Assembly (NCBI GenBank): GCA_023461275.1
Contig: JAEYMI010000070.1
Span: forward strand, 1-23,620
DNA from: Actinomycetes bacterium
GTDB taxonomy: Bacteria; Actinomycetota; Actinomycetes; Mycobacteriales; Mycobacteriaceae
Direction: 5' to 3'
Length of the DNA: 23,620 bases
The notes beneath the pieces were generated by a model. The model ran no database searches. It saw nothing but the letters and a program-made list of their open reading frames with translations, and was not told the DNA's origin. A program made the position numbers and the translations under genes. Shown one piece after another: positions 14,551 through 22,441 of the stretch; position 1 is the first letter of the stretch, and the number at the start of each line of letters is the position of its first letter.

Positions 14551-14599
14551 ACGCGGTCCGAGCTTGCAAACGACCCGCGTTTGCAGGCTCGACCCGCGT
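14551..14599 (+). terminator. 22-bp imperfect inverted repeat after the VOC gene
   Basis: The left arm 14551-14572 (core GAGCTTGCAAACG) and right arm 14578-14599 (core CGTTTGCAGGCTC) match at 19 of 22 positions around the five-base loop ACCCG. The position, 24 bases after a stop codon and before the next gene, fits an actinobacterial terminator without a T-tract. Confidence 0.65.
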
Positions 14600-14656
14600 C
14601 TGGCACGCCCCCGTCTCGTGTCACACTACGACGGGGGTGCAGCCGAACGGGAGACG

Positions 14657-15922
14657 ATGAACACGATCGAACCGAGCGCGGCGTGGCGGTCCGATGACGG
14701 GTCGGGCAACCACGGCGTGCTGGCCGGTGTCCGAGTGCTGGATCTGAGCCGGGTGCTGGCCGGGCCGATGGCCACGCAGATGATGGCCGATCAGGGTGCG
14801 TCGGTGCTCAAGGTCGAGGCGCCGTCGGGTGACGAGACCCGCGGCTGGGGCCCGCCGTTCATCGACAACGACGAGCAGGGCCGCGGCGCGAAGAACGTCA
14901 GCGGCACGAGCAGCGCCTACTACTCCGGCATGAACCACAGCAAGGACAACATCTGCCTCGATCTGCAAACCGACGCGGGGCGAAACGTGTTGGGGCACTT
15001 GCTCGCGGCCGCCGACATCGTCGTCGAGAACTTCAAGCGCGGAACCATGGCCCGATGGGGGTTCGACTACGAAACCGTTCTGGCCCAACGTAATCCGGCG
15101 CTGATCTACACCCGGATCACCGGTTACGGCGTCGACGGTCCGATGGGCGGGCAACCCGGATACGACGCCGTGCTGCAAAGCTTCGGTGGACTGATGAGCA
15201 TTAACGGCTACCCCGACCGAAACCCGTTGCGCGTGGGAGTGCCGATCGTCGACCACGTCGCCGCAAACATGGCATTCAGCGGCACGCTGCTCGCCTACAT
15301 CGACCGGTTACGCAGCGGCACAGGACAACTCGTCGACATCACGTTGCTCGACGCGGTCGTTTCGATTCTGCATCCCCACTCGGGCAACTGGATCGTCGGC
15401 GGCGACGTCCCACAGCGCAGCGGCGACAACCACCCGTCGATCGTGCCGTATCACGTGTTTCGCGCGGCCGACGGCGATGTGTTCGTCAGCGCCACCAACA
15501 ATCGGCAGTTCGTGTCCCTGTTGGGCGTGCTGGACCTGGCCCATCTGGCCGACGACGAACGATTCGTCGACAACCGGCAGCGCAACGCCCACCGCAGCGA
15601 GATCGTCGAGTTGCTCGCGGCGCGGATCATCGGGTTTACGCGCGATGATCTGGTGGCCCGCCTGGACGCCGTCGGCGTGGCGTCGAGCCCGGTCAACACC
15701 GTCGACGAAGCGCTCACCCACGCGCAGGTCCGCCATCGCGGACTGTTCCTCGAGACCGACGCCTATCGCGGCATCGGGGTCCCGTTGACGCTGGGACGCT
15801 CACCGTCGACGCCACCACGTCCGGCGGCCGCACGCGGTGAACACACCGCAGAGGTCCTGACCAGAATGGGCTACACCAGCGACGACATCGACAACCTCCG
15901 GACCGACGGGGTGCTGGGCTAA
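14657..15922 (+). CDS. Class III CoA-transferase (CaiB/BaiF family)
   Basis: A 421-residue family III acyl-CoA:carboxylate CoA-transferase. The fold is recognised from GVRVLDLSRVLAGPMATQMMADQGASVLKVE (residues about 24-54), VVENFKRGTM and the catalytic aspartate Asp170 in QPGYDAVLQ, which forms a mixed anhydride with the acyl group. The donor and acceptor cannot be read from sequence; relatives act on succinyl-CoA, citramalate, carnitine or steroid acids. ATG 14657 is preceded by GGGAG at close spacing; an open frame reaches back to 14564 through the terminator repeat and is not expected to be translated. No dehydrogenase or hydratase gene lies beside it, so the context gives no pathway. Confidence 0.88.
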   Translation: MNTIEPSAAWRSDDGSGNHGVLAGVRVLDLSRVLAGPMATQMMADQGASVLKVEAPSGDETRGWGPPFIDNDEQGRGAKNVSGTSSAYYSGMNHSKDNICLDLQTDAGRNVLGHLLAAADIVVENFKRGTMARWGFDYETVLAQRNPALIYTRITGYGVDGPMGGQPGYDAVLQSFGGLMSINGYPDRNPLRVGVPIVDHVAANMAFSGTLLAYIDRLRSGTGQLVDITLLDAVVSILHPHSGNWIVGGDVPQRSGDNHPSIVPYHVFRAADGDVFVSATNNRQFVSLLGVLDLAHLADDERFVDNRQRNAHRSEIVELLAARIIGFTRDDLVARLDAVGVASSPVNTVDEALTHAQVRHRGLFLETDAYRGIGVPLTLGRSPSTPPRPAAARGEHTAEVLTRMGYTSDDIDNLRTDGVLG

Positions 15923-15951
15923 TCTCGACGCCGAACAGTTAACCGTCTTCG

Positions 15952-15970
15952 CCGTCGGACCGACCGACGG
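15952..15970 (+). promoter_or_regulatory. Short hairpin before the DUF6918-type gene
   Basis: CCGTCGG (15952-15958) and CCGACGG (15964-15970) form a perfect 7-bp stem with loop ACCGA, six bases before the AAGGAG ribosome site. It could end transcription of the CoA-transferase or affect translation of the next gene. Confidence 0.35.
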
Positions 15971-15987
15971 TGGCACAAGGAGTTTCG

Positions 15988-16419
15988 ATGAGTGATTCGT
16001 TGCAGGCCCTTCTCGGCAATCAGCGCTCGGCGGTGGTCGCCGACCTCGTTGCGGTGATCGACGCCGAGGTGTCGGATCAGAAGGGCCTCAGTGGCGCTGC
16101 GGTGAAGGCCGCATATGCCGCCGCGCAGAAGGTCAAGCCGGGCGTCGTATCGTCGGCGACGAGTAAGCTGCTGCCGGACTTCGTGACCGCACTGCAGCCG
16201 TTCTGGGATTCCAAGCCTGAGCACACCGCATTCGGTGACCACCTGGCCGCCAACGATGTCGCGGCGTCCGAGGCCCTGCTGAGCGTCACCGACAACCAGG
16301 TCGCCGACGCCAACCCGACGCTGGCGAAGGCCTACAACGCGCTGCGCGGAAAGGCGAAGGGCTACGTGACCGCCGCACTGCCTCGCGTTGGCGCGGCAAT
16401 CGAGAAGCACGCGGGCTGA
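15988..16419 (+). CDS. DUF6918-type small helical protein
   Basis: A 143-residue cytoplasmic protein with no signal peptide, membrane helix or known catalytic motif. It is predicted almost wholly helical, with regions such as SLQALLGNQRSAVVADLVAVID near the start, a central KVKPGVVSSATSKLLPDFVTAL and a C-terminal AYNALRGKAKGYVTAALPRVG. I recognise it as the actinobacterial family catalogued as DUF6918; the function is unknown. ATG 15988 has AAGGAG five bases upstream; an earlier in-frame ATG at 15970 lies before that site and is unlikely. It may be co-transcribed with the CoA-transferase 65 bases upstream unless the small hairpin between them ends transcription. Confidence 0.78.
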   Translation: MSDSLQALLGNQRSAVVADLVAVIDAEVSDQKGLSGAAVKAAYAAAQKVKPGVVSSATSKLLPDFVTALQPFWDSKPEHTAFGDHLAANDVAASEALLSVTDNQVADANPTLAKAYNALRGKAKGYVTAALPRVGAAIEKHAG

Positions 16420-16473
16420 CCGACGTCGCCGGTCGGCGTGTACGCGTACCGCAGTCGCGGCCGGGGCGCCGGT

Positions 16474-16626
16474 TCAGGCTGCGGAGGTGACGATCAGCAC
16501 CAGTACGCAGACCACGCCGACCATGGCCGCGAACATCGCGAGCACACGCCAGACGTGTACTCGCGCTGGGCAGTAGTCGGAGGTCTCGGATGGGACTTGT
16601 GAAGATGCGACCGGGGGTGTGGCCAT
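16474..16626 (-). CDS. Small single-pass membrane protein, 50 residues
   Basis: An open frame too short for most gene finders. The protein starts MATPPVASSQVPSE, has a cytosolic-looking segment SDYCPARVHVWRV, then one strong membrane helix at about 29-47 (AMFAAMVGVVCVLVLIV), and ends TSAA. GGGAG lies three bases upstream of the ATG at 16626. It is divergent from the DHA2 transporter gene and convergent with the DUF6918-type gene. Small membrane proteins beside efflux pumps can act as partners (as AcrZ does for AcrB), but nothing beyond position suggests that here. Function unknown. Confidence 0.6.
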   Translation of the reverse strand: MATPPVASSQVPSETSDYCPARVHVWRVLAMFAAMVGVVCVLVLIVTSAA

Positions 16627-16800
16627 GATCTCCCACTTTCGGATGCACGGGTCGCCGTCGTTCTTCGACGATCCTCATTGTTACTACAGTGATCAATGTG
16701 TCACATGTTGCGTCCTGTTGCGGGTGAAACAGCACGCGTGTCGCAAGATCGTCACTTTAATGACAGCGCCGGCCGGGGTCGACGGAAGGGTCGGGGCGAG

Positions 16801-18495
16801 GTGACATCACGGTTGGCCGAGCGCGGATTCGACCTCCGGTCGTCGTGGCTGATTCTGGTCTCCTGCGTCGCGGTGAGCATCGTCGTCGCGGCGATGGCGT
16901 CGTTGAACATCGCGTTGGCCGACATCGCCGTCGACATCGGCGCGGACAACGGGCAAATGACCTGGATCATCGACGGCTACACCCTCGCGCTGGCCGCGCT
17001 ACTGCTGCCCGCAGGCGCGATCGGTGATCGCTTCGGCCGACGCGGCACACTGATCGCCGGACTATTGCTGTTCGCGCTGGCATCGATCGCACCGGTCTGG
17101 CTCTCCGATCCCACCCAGGTGATCATCAGCCGATGCGTGGCCGGGGTCGCGGCCGCGCTCATCATGCCGGCCACCTTGTCGCTCATCACCTCGGGCGTGC
17201 CCGAGAAAACCCGTCCGATCGCGATCAGCATCTGGGCGGCCATCGTCGGCGCGGGCGCAATCGGCGGCTTCTTCGTCACTGGACTACTGCTCGAATTCTT
17301 CAGTTGGACATCGATTTTCATCAGTTTCACCATCTCGGCGGTGGTGATGGCCGCGCTGTCGTTGACCATCGGAACGTCGAAGGACCGTGATCCCGGCCCC
17401 TTCGACGTGCTCGGCTCGGCCGCATCGATCCTCGGCATCAGCGCAATCGTCTTCGGACTCCTGGAGGTTGCGCGTGTCGGGTGGACCGACCCGCTGGTGC
17501 TGGGCACGATCATCGTCGGCGCGGTGCTACTCGCGGCCTTCTGCGTGATCGAACTGCGCACCGCCGCTCCGCTTCTCGACGTCCGACTGTTCGGCAACCG
17601 CGCCTTCGGTGCCGGTTCATTGTCGGTTGCACTGCAATTCTTCGCGTCGTTCGGCGCGTTTTACCTCCTCCTGCAACGGCTTCAACTCGTCTTCGGCTTC
17701 ACTCCGCTGCAGTCGGCGGCGGCGTTGAGTCCGATGGTCGTCGGCGTGGTGGTGTTCAGCTTGCTCAGCAACTACATTGCCGTCCGGTTTCATTCGCTGC
17801 GATTCGTCATCGCCGGCGGCACCCTCATCGCCGGAATCGGCATGCTGCTGCTGGGCGTGCTCGACTACGACTCCTACTGGCAGCTCGCGTGGATGACCGC
17901 GCTCGTGGCCGCCGGGATCGGTCTGGCGAGCGCACCGTCGACGACGGCGATCATGGCCAACACCCCGCTGGACAATCAGGGGGTCGGGTCGGCGGTGAAC
18001 GACACGGCACGGGAACTGGGTGCGGCCGTCGGCATCGCCTTGGCCGGCAGCCTGCTGGCCACCGGATACGCATCGCGCATCGCCGACACCAGCAACGATG
18101 TGCGCCAACAACTCACCGCTGCCGGAGAGCAGCGCGTGGCGGCCGGCGACCCCACCGGTCAGGCCCTGATCGCGCAGGCCCCCGACGTCGCCGATCGCGT
18201 GGGCCGCTCCCTGGCCGAGGCCACCGCCGTCGCCGAACGCCTCCCCGCATCGGCCGCGCAACTCTCGGCTCGCATCATCGACGGCGCGCAATCGGCGTTC
18301 ATCGTCCCGATGAACCACGCGTGCGTGATTCTGGCGATCGTCTTGATCAGCGGGGCAGCCTTTCTCGCCTGGTACACCCCACGACGCGTGGTGGGCGTGG
18401 GTATCCACGACGGTCCGCAACCCGACTCCCCGACAACCGAGCCCCCGCATCCGGACGGCCCGCAACCCGATCACACGCAGTTCCCGCCCGCGTGA
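16801..18495 (+). CDS. DHA2-family MFS transporter (14-helix multidrug type)
   Basis: A 564-residue proton-driven efflux pump of the DHA2 family (EmrB/LfrA/SmvA type). The protein begins with a short polar stretch, then 14 hydrophobic segments. Motif A, GAIGDRFGRRGTLI, lies at about residues 75-88, and the first helix contains the usual ASLNIALADIA. A long loop of about 75 residues (roughly 430-505) separates the last two helices, as in relatives. A Pro/Asp-rich cytosolic tail ends the protein. GTG 16801 is chosen for its GGGGCGAG upstream and fit to the family start; the frame is open further upstream. The stop overlaps the next gene's GTG (GTGA). Substrates cannot be predicted. Confidence 0.88.
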   Translation: MTSRLAERGFDLRSSWLILVSCVAVSIVVAAMASLNIALADIAVDIGADNGQMTWIIDGYTLALAALLLPAGAIGDRFGRRGTLIAGLLLFALASIAPVWLSDPTQVIISRCVAGVAAALIMPATLSLITSGVPEKTRPIAISIWAAIVGAGAIGGFFVTGLLLEFFSWTSIFISFTISAVVMAALSLTIGTSKDRDPGPFDVLGSAASILGISAIVFGLLEVARVGWTDPLVLGTIIVGAVLLAAFCVIELRTAAPLLDVRLFGNRAFGAGSLSVALQFFASFGAFYLLLQRLQLVFGFTPLQSAAALSPMVVGVVVFSLLSNYIAVRFHSLRFVIAGGTLIAGIGMLLLGVLDYDSYWQLAWMTALVAAGIGLASAPSTTAIMANTPLDNQGVGSAVNDTARELGAAVGIALAGSLLATGYASRIADTSNDVRQQLTAAGEQRVAAGDPTGQALIAQAPDVADRVGRSLAEATAVAERLPASAAQLSARIIDGAQSAFIVPMNHACVILAIVLISGAAFLAWYTPRRVVGVGIHDGPQPDSPTTEPPHPDGPQPDHTQFPPA

Positions 18496-19775
18496 CCGTC
18501 ACCGCCGACAGCGCACTGGGCGCGGTCATTTCGACGATGTTGCTGGTGATCGTCATAGCGTTCACCACTGTCGGAAACCGTCGGGTCCCGGCGGCGGTGG
18601 TCGCGGTGCCTGCCGCGTTGGTGATCCTGGTGCTCGGTTTGGCGTCGTGGTCGGACGCTGTCGACGAAATCCGGTTCATGGCACCGACCGTCGGGTTCTT
18701 GGCCGCGGTCCTGGTGGTAGCCGACGTCTGCGGTCGGTCCGGATTGTTCGACTGGATCGGGCAGTTGGTGTCACGCTTCAGTGGCGGATCGTCGAATCGG
18801 TTGCTGCAGATCGTGTTCGGGGTCGCGTCGATCACCACCGCAGTGCTCAGCCTGGACGCCACCATCGTGCTGTTGACACCAGTGGCGGTCGAGGCGGCCC
18901 GACGGATCGGGGCCCGGGTGACCCCGGTCAGCTACGCCGGTGCACATCTGGCCAACAGTGCGTCGACGCTGTTGCCGGTCTCCAATCTGACCAACCTGCT
19001 GGCCTTTTCGGCCACCGGCCTCTCATTCCTCGGCTTCGCCGGACTGATGGCCATGCCCTGGTTGATCACGATCATCGTCGAGTACCTGATCTTCAGGTGG
19101 TTCTTCGCCGACGACCTGTCACAGCAACCAACTCCCGCCGACACCGATGCGTCGAATCCTGCACTCGACGAAGAGATCTCGGCACCCAGATACACGTTGG
19201 CCTGTCTGGTTCTGATGCTGGTCGGGTTTGTGCTCGCCGAGCCGCTCGGGGTGCCACTGGTGGCGGTCGCGGCGATCGGTGCGGCGGTGATCGCACTGCC
19301 CATGCTGATACGACGACCCGCAGAGCAGGTCATGCAGATCGCGCGAGCGGCGAACGTGCCTTTCCTCGGCTTCGTCCTCGCCCTCGGGGTGGTGATCCTG
19401 CCCGTCCGCGATGGACCCCTGGGACATGCTGTGGCGCACTTGATCCCGTCGTCGACGGGGTTGCTCGCGCTGCTGACTGTTGCAGTGATCGCGGCACTGT
19501 TGGCCAATCTGCTCAACAACCTGCCGGCGACGTTGCTTCTGGTGCCGCTGACCGTCGAGCATCCCGCCCTGGTGCTGGCCGTCCTCCTCGGGGTCAACAT
19601 CGGGCCGAATCTCGCCTTCTTCGGCTCGCTCGCGACGCTGCTCTGGCGGGATGTGTTGCGGCAGGGATCTATTCCGGTCCGGACCGGCGAATACCTACGA
19701 CTCGGCCTGCTGACCGTGCCGCCCGCGCTGATAGCCGCAACCGTCGCACTCTGGGCGGCCTTGCGGTTCGCCTGA
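18492..19775 (+). CDS. ArsB-type membrane permease
   Basis: A 427-residue permease of the ArsB/NhaD branch of the ion transporter superfamily, with 11 to 12 hydrophobic segments. Similarity to E. coli ArsB (429 residues) is clearest in the C-terminal stretch GSLATLLWRDVLRQ and in NNLPATLLLVPL, VSNLTNLLAF and LTPVAVEAARR. ArsB exports arsenite; the usual partners arsR, arsC and acr3 are absent here, so the ion could differ. The N-terminal half is divergent from ArsB. The GTG at 18492 overlaps the DHA2 pump stop by four bases, so the two are translationally coupled. It converges with the mycolyltransferase gene, leaving only five bases between stops. Confidence 0.8.
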   Translation: MTVTADSALGAVISTMLLVIVIAFTTVGNRRVPAAVVAVPAALVILVLGLASWSDAVDEIRFMAPTVGFLAAVLVVADVCGRSGLFDWIGQLVSRFSGGSSNRLLQIVFGVASITTAVLSLDATIVLLTPVAVEAARRIGARVTPVSYAGAHLANSASTLLPVSNLTNLLAFSATGLSFLGFAGLMAMPWLITIIVEYLIFRWFFADDLSQQPTPADTDASNPALDEEISAPRYTLACLVLMLVGFVLAEPLGVPLVAVAAIGAAVIALPMLIRRPAEQVMQIARAANVPFLGFVLALGVVILPVRDGPLGHAVAHLIPSSTGLLALLTVAVIAALLANLLNNLPATLLLVPLTVEHPALVLAVLLGVNIGPNLAFFGSLATLLWRDVLRQGSIPVRTGEYLRLGLLTVPPALIAATVALWAALRFA

Positions 19776-19780
19776 GCCGG

Positions 19781-20854
19781 TCAGGGCCGGGTGAGATCTC
19801 CCCAGATCGCCGGCCAGGTCTCGTGCAGGTCGTGCTCCCAGTAGCTCCACGAATGCGTGCCGTTGCCTCGGAAGTTGACGGTCAGCGGAATCCGCAAGGC
19901 GCGCAACCGTTGTGTCATCTGCTGGGTGCACTGGTTGATGGCCGCTTCGATGATGCCGCCGACGACCATCTGGTTGGCCAATGTCAGCGTGTCGCCGTCG
20001 ACGAGCGGCGAAGCAAGCGTGTCGTAGCGACCGGGAAGTCCGGTGCCCGAGGTCATGTAGACCTTGGTCCCGCGTAGCTTGGCGGCATTGATGTAGGGAT
20101 CGTTGTCACGCCATCCGCGAGAACCCGGCGGGCCCCACATGTTGTTGAGATTGCCTTGGCCCCGGTCGCCGACGACCATGCGAATGTAGGCCTGCCCCAA
20201 CGGATCACTGGTCCGAGCGCAACCACTGTAGGCGGCCACCGACCGATAGAGGCGTGGCGCCGCGATCGCCAGATTGAGCACCGAGGTGCCGGCCATCGAG
20301 ATCCCGGCGATGGAGTTCACCTTGGTGGTCGCGAACTGCTTGTCGATCAGCGGCGGCAATTCCTTGGTGAGGAAGGTCGTCCACTTGTTGCGACCGAGCA
20401 CCGGATCGTCGCGTTGCCAATCGGTGTAATAGGAGAATGCCCCACCGATGGGTGTCACGACATTGACGTCCTTGTCGGCGAAGAAGTTCACGTAGTCGGT
20501 CTTGGCGGCCCACGTCGCCGAGTCCTCGCCGCCACCCGCACCGTTGAGCAGGTACAGCGTCGGACGGGGTTTGCTCGTGTTATGCGGCGTCAGCACGGTG
20601 ACCGGAATGAGCCGTTGCATCGCGCCGGAGTAGACGACGAGCGTGGTGTGCTGCGGGCCGTCGCGGATGACGGTGTCGATGCGGGCAACGTTGGGATTGG
20701 GCAGGGGTGCGGCCGCGGCCATTGCCGGTCCGGACAGTGCCGCCGACAGCGCACACAAGGCCACCACGCCCCGTCGAACCGTGCTCCGTTGAGCACTGCC
20801 CCGTCGAACAAGACGACCACCCCGTCGAGCGAGGCTCCCAGTCCTGACCGTCAT
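19781..20854 (-). CDS. Antigen-85-like mycolyltransferase / esterase
   Basis: A secreted alpha/beta hydrolase of the antigen 85 family, which in mycolate-bearing bacteria moves mycolic acids onto trehalose or arabinogalactan. From the ATG at 20854 it has 357 residues. The nucleophile is Ser186 (GISMAG), the histidine is His334 (NGTHSWSYW, nearly identical to antigen 85), and Glu303 is a candidate acid. The leader is long and arginine-rich (VRRG occurs twice, with LVRRGS) before a hydrophobic core ending AMAAAA near residue 49. At DNA level the leader contains three CCCCGTCGARC copies on the plus strand (20769, 20799, 20820). A GTG at 20893 or 20890, preceded by AAAGGGG, would extend it further; the start is unsettled. 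Confidence 0.88.
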   Translation of the reverse strand: MTVRTGSLARRGGRLVRRGSAQRSTVRRGVVALCALSAALSGPAMAAAAPLPNPNVARIDTVIRDGPQHTTLVVYSGAMQRLIPVTVLTPHNTSKPRPTLYLLNGAGGGEDSATWAAKTDYVNFFADKDVNVVTPIGGAFSYYTDWQRDDPVLGRNKWTTFLTKELPPLIDKQFATTKVNSIAGISMAGTSVLNLAIAAPRLYRSVAAYSGCARTSDPLGQAYIRMVVGDRGQGNLNNMWGPPGSRGWRDNDPYINAAKLRGTKVYMTSGTGLPGRYDTLASPLVDGDTLTLANQMVVGGIIEAAINQCTQQMTQRLRALRIPLTVNFRGNGTHSWSYWEHDLHETWPAIWGDLTRP

Positions 20855-20911
20855 CACAGTCCTGCGCCCCGCCCGACTCTCTGCACTCACCACACGCCCC
20901 TTTAATCACTC

Positions 20912-20929
20912 TTGTCACTGGCGTAACAA
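20912..20929. promoter_or_regulatory. MtrA-like box upstream of the mycolyltransferase
   Basis: On the plus strand GTCACT (20914-20919) and GTAACA (20923-20928) form a direct repeat of nine-base period. The site is also a near-palindrome, TTGTCAC and GTAACAA around TGGC. In M. tuberculosis the antigen 85B gene fbpB is a known MtrA target. Confidence 0.5.
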
Positions 20930-21042
20930 AGTGTATGGTCCGCAACTCCCGATTCCCAAGCCAGGACGAACCTTGTTAGCCACTTGTGATGAGACGCGAT
21001 CGTCGAACCATTAGCGTCGCGAACGTCCCGGCGGATTCGGTC

Positions 21043-21055
21043 TAAGCTGGAGTCG
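21043..21055 (+). promoter_or_regulatory. -10 element directly before the MFS gene
   Basis: TAAGCT (21043-21048) ends seven bases before the ATG at 21056, consistent with a leaderless or nearly leaderless transcript. No clear -35 was found. Confidence 0.4.
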
Positions 21056-22441
21056 ATGACCGATCAGCGCTTCCACCCCGGCGATACACGCCCCGGAAGT
21101 GCACATCCCGACCACGTGCGTCCTGAGCAGGTTGATCCCGACGAGGTGCGGGACCCAGAGCAGCCGACGTCGACCACAACGACGTCGACCAATGACCCGG
21201 GCATCGCGTCGGGCACGTTCGCTTCGCTCCGGAATTCCAACTATCGGCTCTATTTCGCCGGCCAGGCGGTCTCGTTGACCGGCACCTGGATGCAGGCCAC
21301 CGCGCAGGCATGGTTGGTCCTGACCCTGAGCGGCTCGGCGTCGGTGCTGGGAGCGATCGTCGCGCTGCAGGCGTTGCCGGTACTACTCCTCGGCCCTTAC
21401 GCGGGTGTGGTCGCCGACCGGGTGGACCGACGACGCCTGATGATCGCGCTGCAGTCGGTCATGGGTGTGCTGGCGGGCGTGCTGGCAATCCTGACCTTCG
21501 GCGGGTGGGTGCAGGTCTGGCACGTCGCGGTGCTCGCCGTACTGCTCGGCATGAACAACGCCTTCGAAAACCCCGCTCGGCAGGCGTTCATCCATCAGAT
21601 CGTCGGAGAAAAGCTGATCCGCAACGCGGTCACGCTGAATTCGGTCATGGTCAATGCCGCCCGCGCGATTGGTCCGGCAGTGGCCGGCATCCTCCTCGCG
21701 GCCGTTGGGTCGGGGTGGTGTTTCGCAATCAATGCCTCAAGCTTCATCGGTGTCGTCGCGTCACTGGTGTTCATGAACGTCGATCGACTCAGCCACGAAC
21801 AACCGGTTGCGCGCGCGAAAGGGCAACTGCGCGAAGGCCTGCGGTACGTCGCCGGAAACCGCGAACTGTGGATACCGCTGGTGATGATGGCACTCGTCGG
21901 CACCCTGGCCTACGAATTCCAGGTGTCGCTGCCGGCCGCGGCCCGCGATGTATTCGACGGCGGCCCACAGGCTCTGGGCTTCCTGACCTCGGCGATGGGG
22001 GTCGGCGCGGTCGTCGGTGGACTCATCGTGGCCGCCCGCGGCACCACCGGACTTCGGACGCTGACCATCGCCGCCACCGGCTTCGGGGTGACCATCGCCG
22101 CGGCGGCCGCGGCACCGAATTTGATCGTCGGGGTCATCGCACTGTTCTTCGTCGGCTGGCTGAGTATCTCGTTCATGTCAACCGGAAACGCGACGCTACA
22201 ACTGAATTCGACGCCACAGATGCGTGGTCGAGTAATGTCGCTGTGGTCGGTGGCGTTCATGGGATCCACGCCGATCGGCGGTCCCATCATCGGCTACATC
22301 TGCGAAACCGCCGGCGCCCGAATCGGACTGGCCGTCGGTGCGGCGGCCTGCATCGCAGCGGCGAGCCTGGGCCTGGTCGCGTTGCGTCGGAAACCGACGC
22401 CACGCCCACCGCGGCTGACGCCGGTCAGCGGATCGCGCTGA
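21056..22441 (+). CDS. MFS transporter, DHA3 / EntS-like
   Basis: A 461-residue major facilitator permease. A hydrophilic N-terminal tail of about 50 residues (Thr- and Pro-rich) precedes about 11-12 membrane segments. Motif A is visible as GVVADRVDRRRL (about residues 120-131), and the segment FRNSNYRLYF-like (FASLRNSNYRLYFAGQ) is typical of EntS/Tap-type exporters. Further markers are NAFENPARQAF and RGRVMSLW. Members export siderophores or drugs, but no biosynthetic genes are beside it. The last 17 bases overlap the 3' end of the convergent SGNH hydrolase gene. Confidence 0.87.
   Translation: MTDQRFHPGDTRPGSAHPDHVRPEQVDPDEVRDPEQPTSTTTTSTNDPGIASGTFASLRNSNYRLYFAGQAVSLTGTWMQATAQAWLVLTLSGSASVLGAIVALQALPVLLLGPYAGVVADRVDRRRLMIALQSVMGVLAGVLAILTFGGWVQVWHVAVLAVLLGMNNAFENPARQAFIHQIVGEKLIRNAVTLNSVMVNAARAIGPAVAGILLAAVGSGWCFAINASSFIGVVASLVFMNVDRLSHEQPVARAKGQLREGLRYVAGNRELWIPLVMMALVGTLAYEFQVSLPAAARDVFDGGPQALGFLTSAMGVGAVVGGLIVAARGTTGLRTLTIAATGFGVTIAAAAAAPNLIVGVIALFFVGWLSISFMSTGNATLQLNSTPQMRGRVMSLWSVAFMGSTPIGGPIIGYICETAGARIGLAVGAAACIAAASLGLVALRRKPTPRPPRLTPVSGSR

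Noticed and set aside
16440..16449. 10-bp palindrome GTACGCGTAC between the DUF6918-type gene and the small membrane protein
   Set aside because: Short palindromes are expected by chance in GC-rich DNA; nothing else supports an operator.
18647..20077. Plus-strand frame of 476 codons across the ArsB-type gene and beyond
   Set aside because: Arg-rich shadow that crosses the convergent gene junction; the ArsB-type frame has clear membrane segments.
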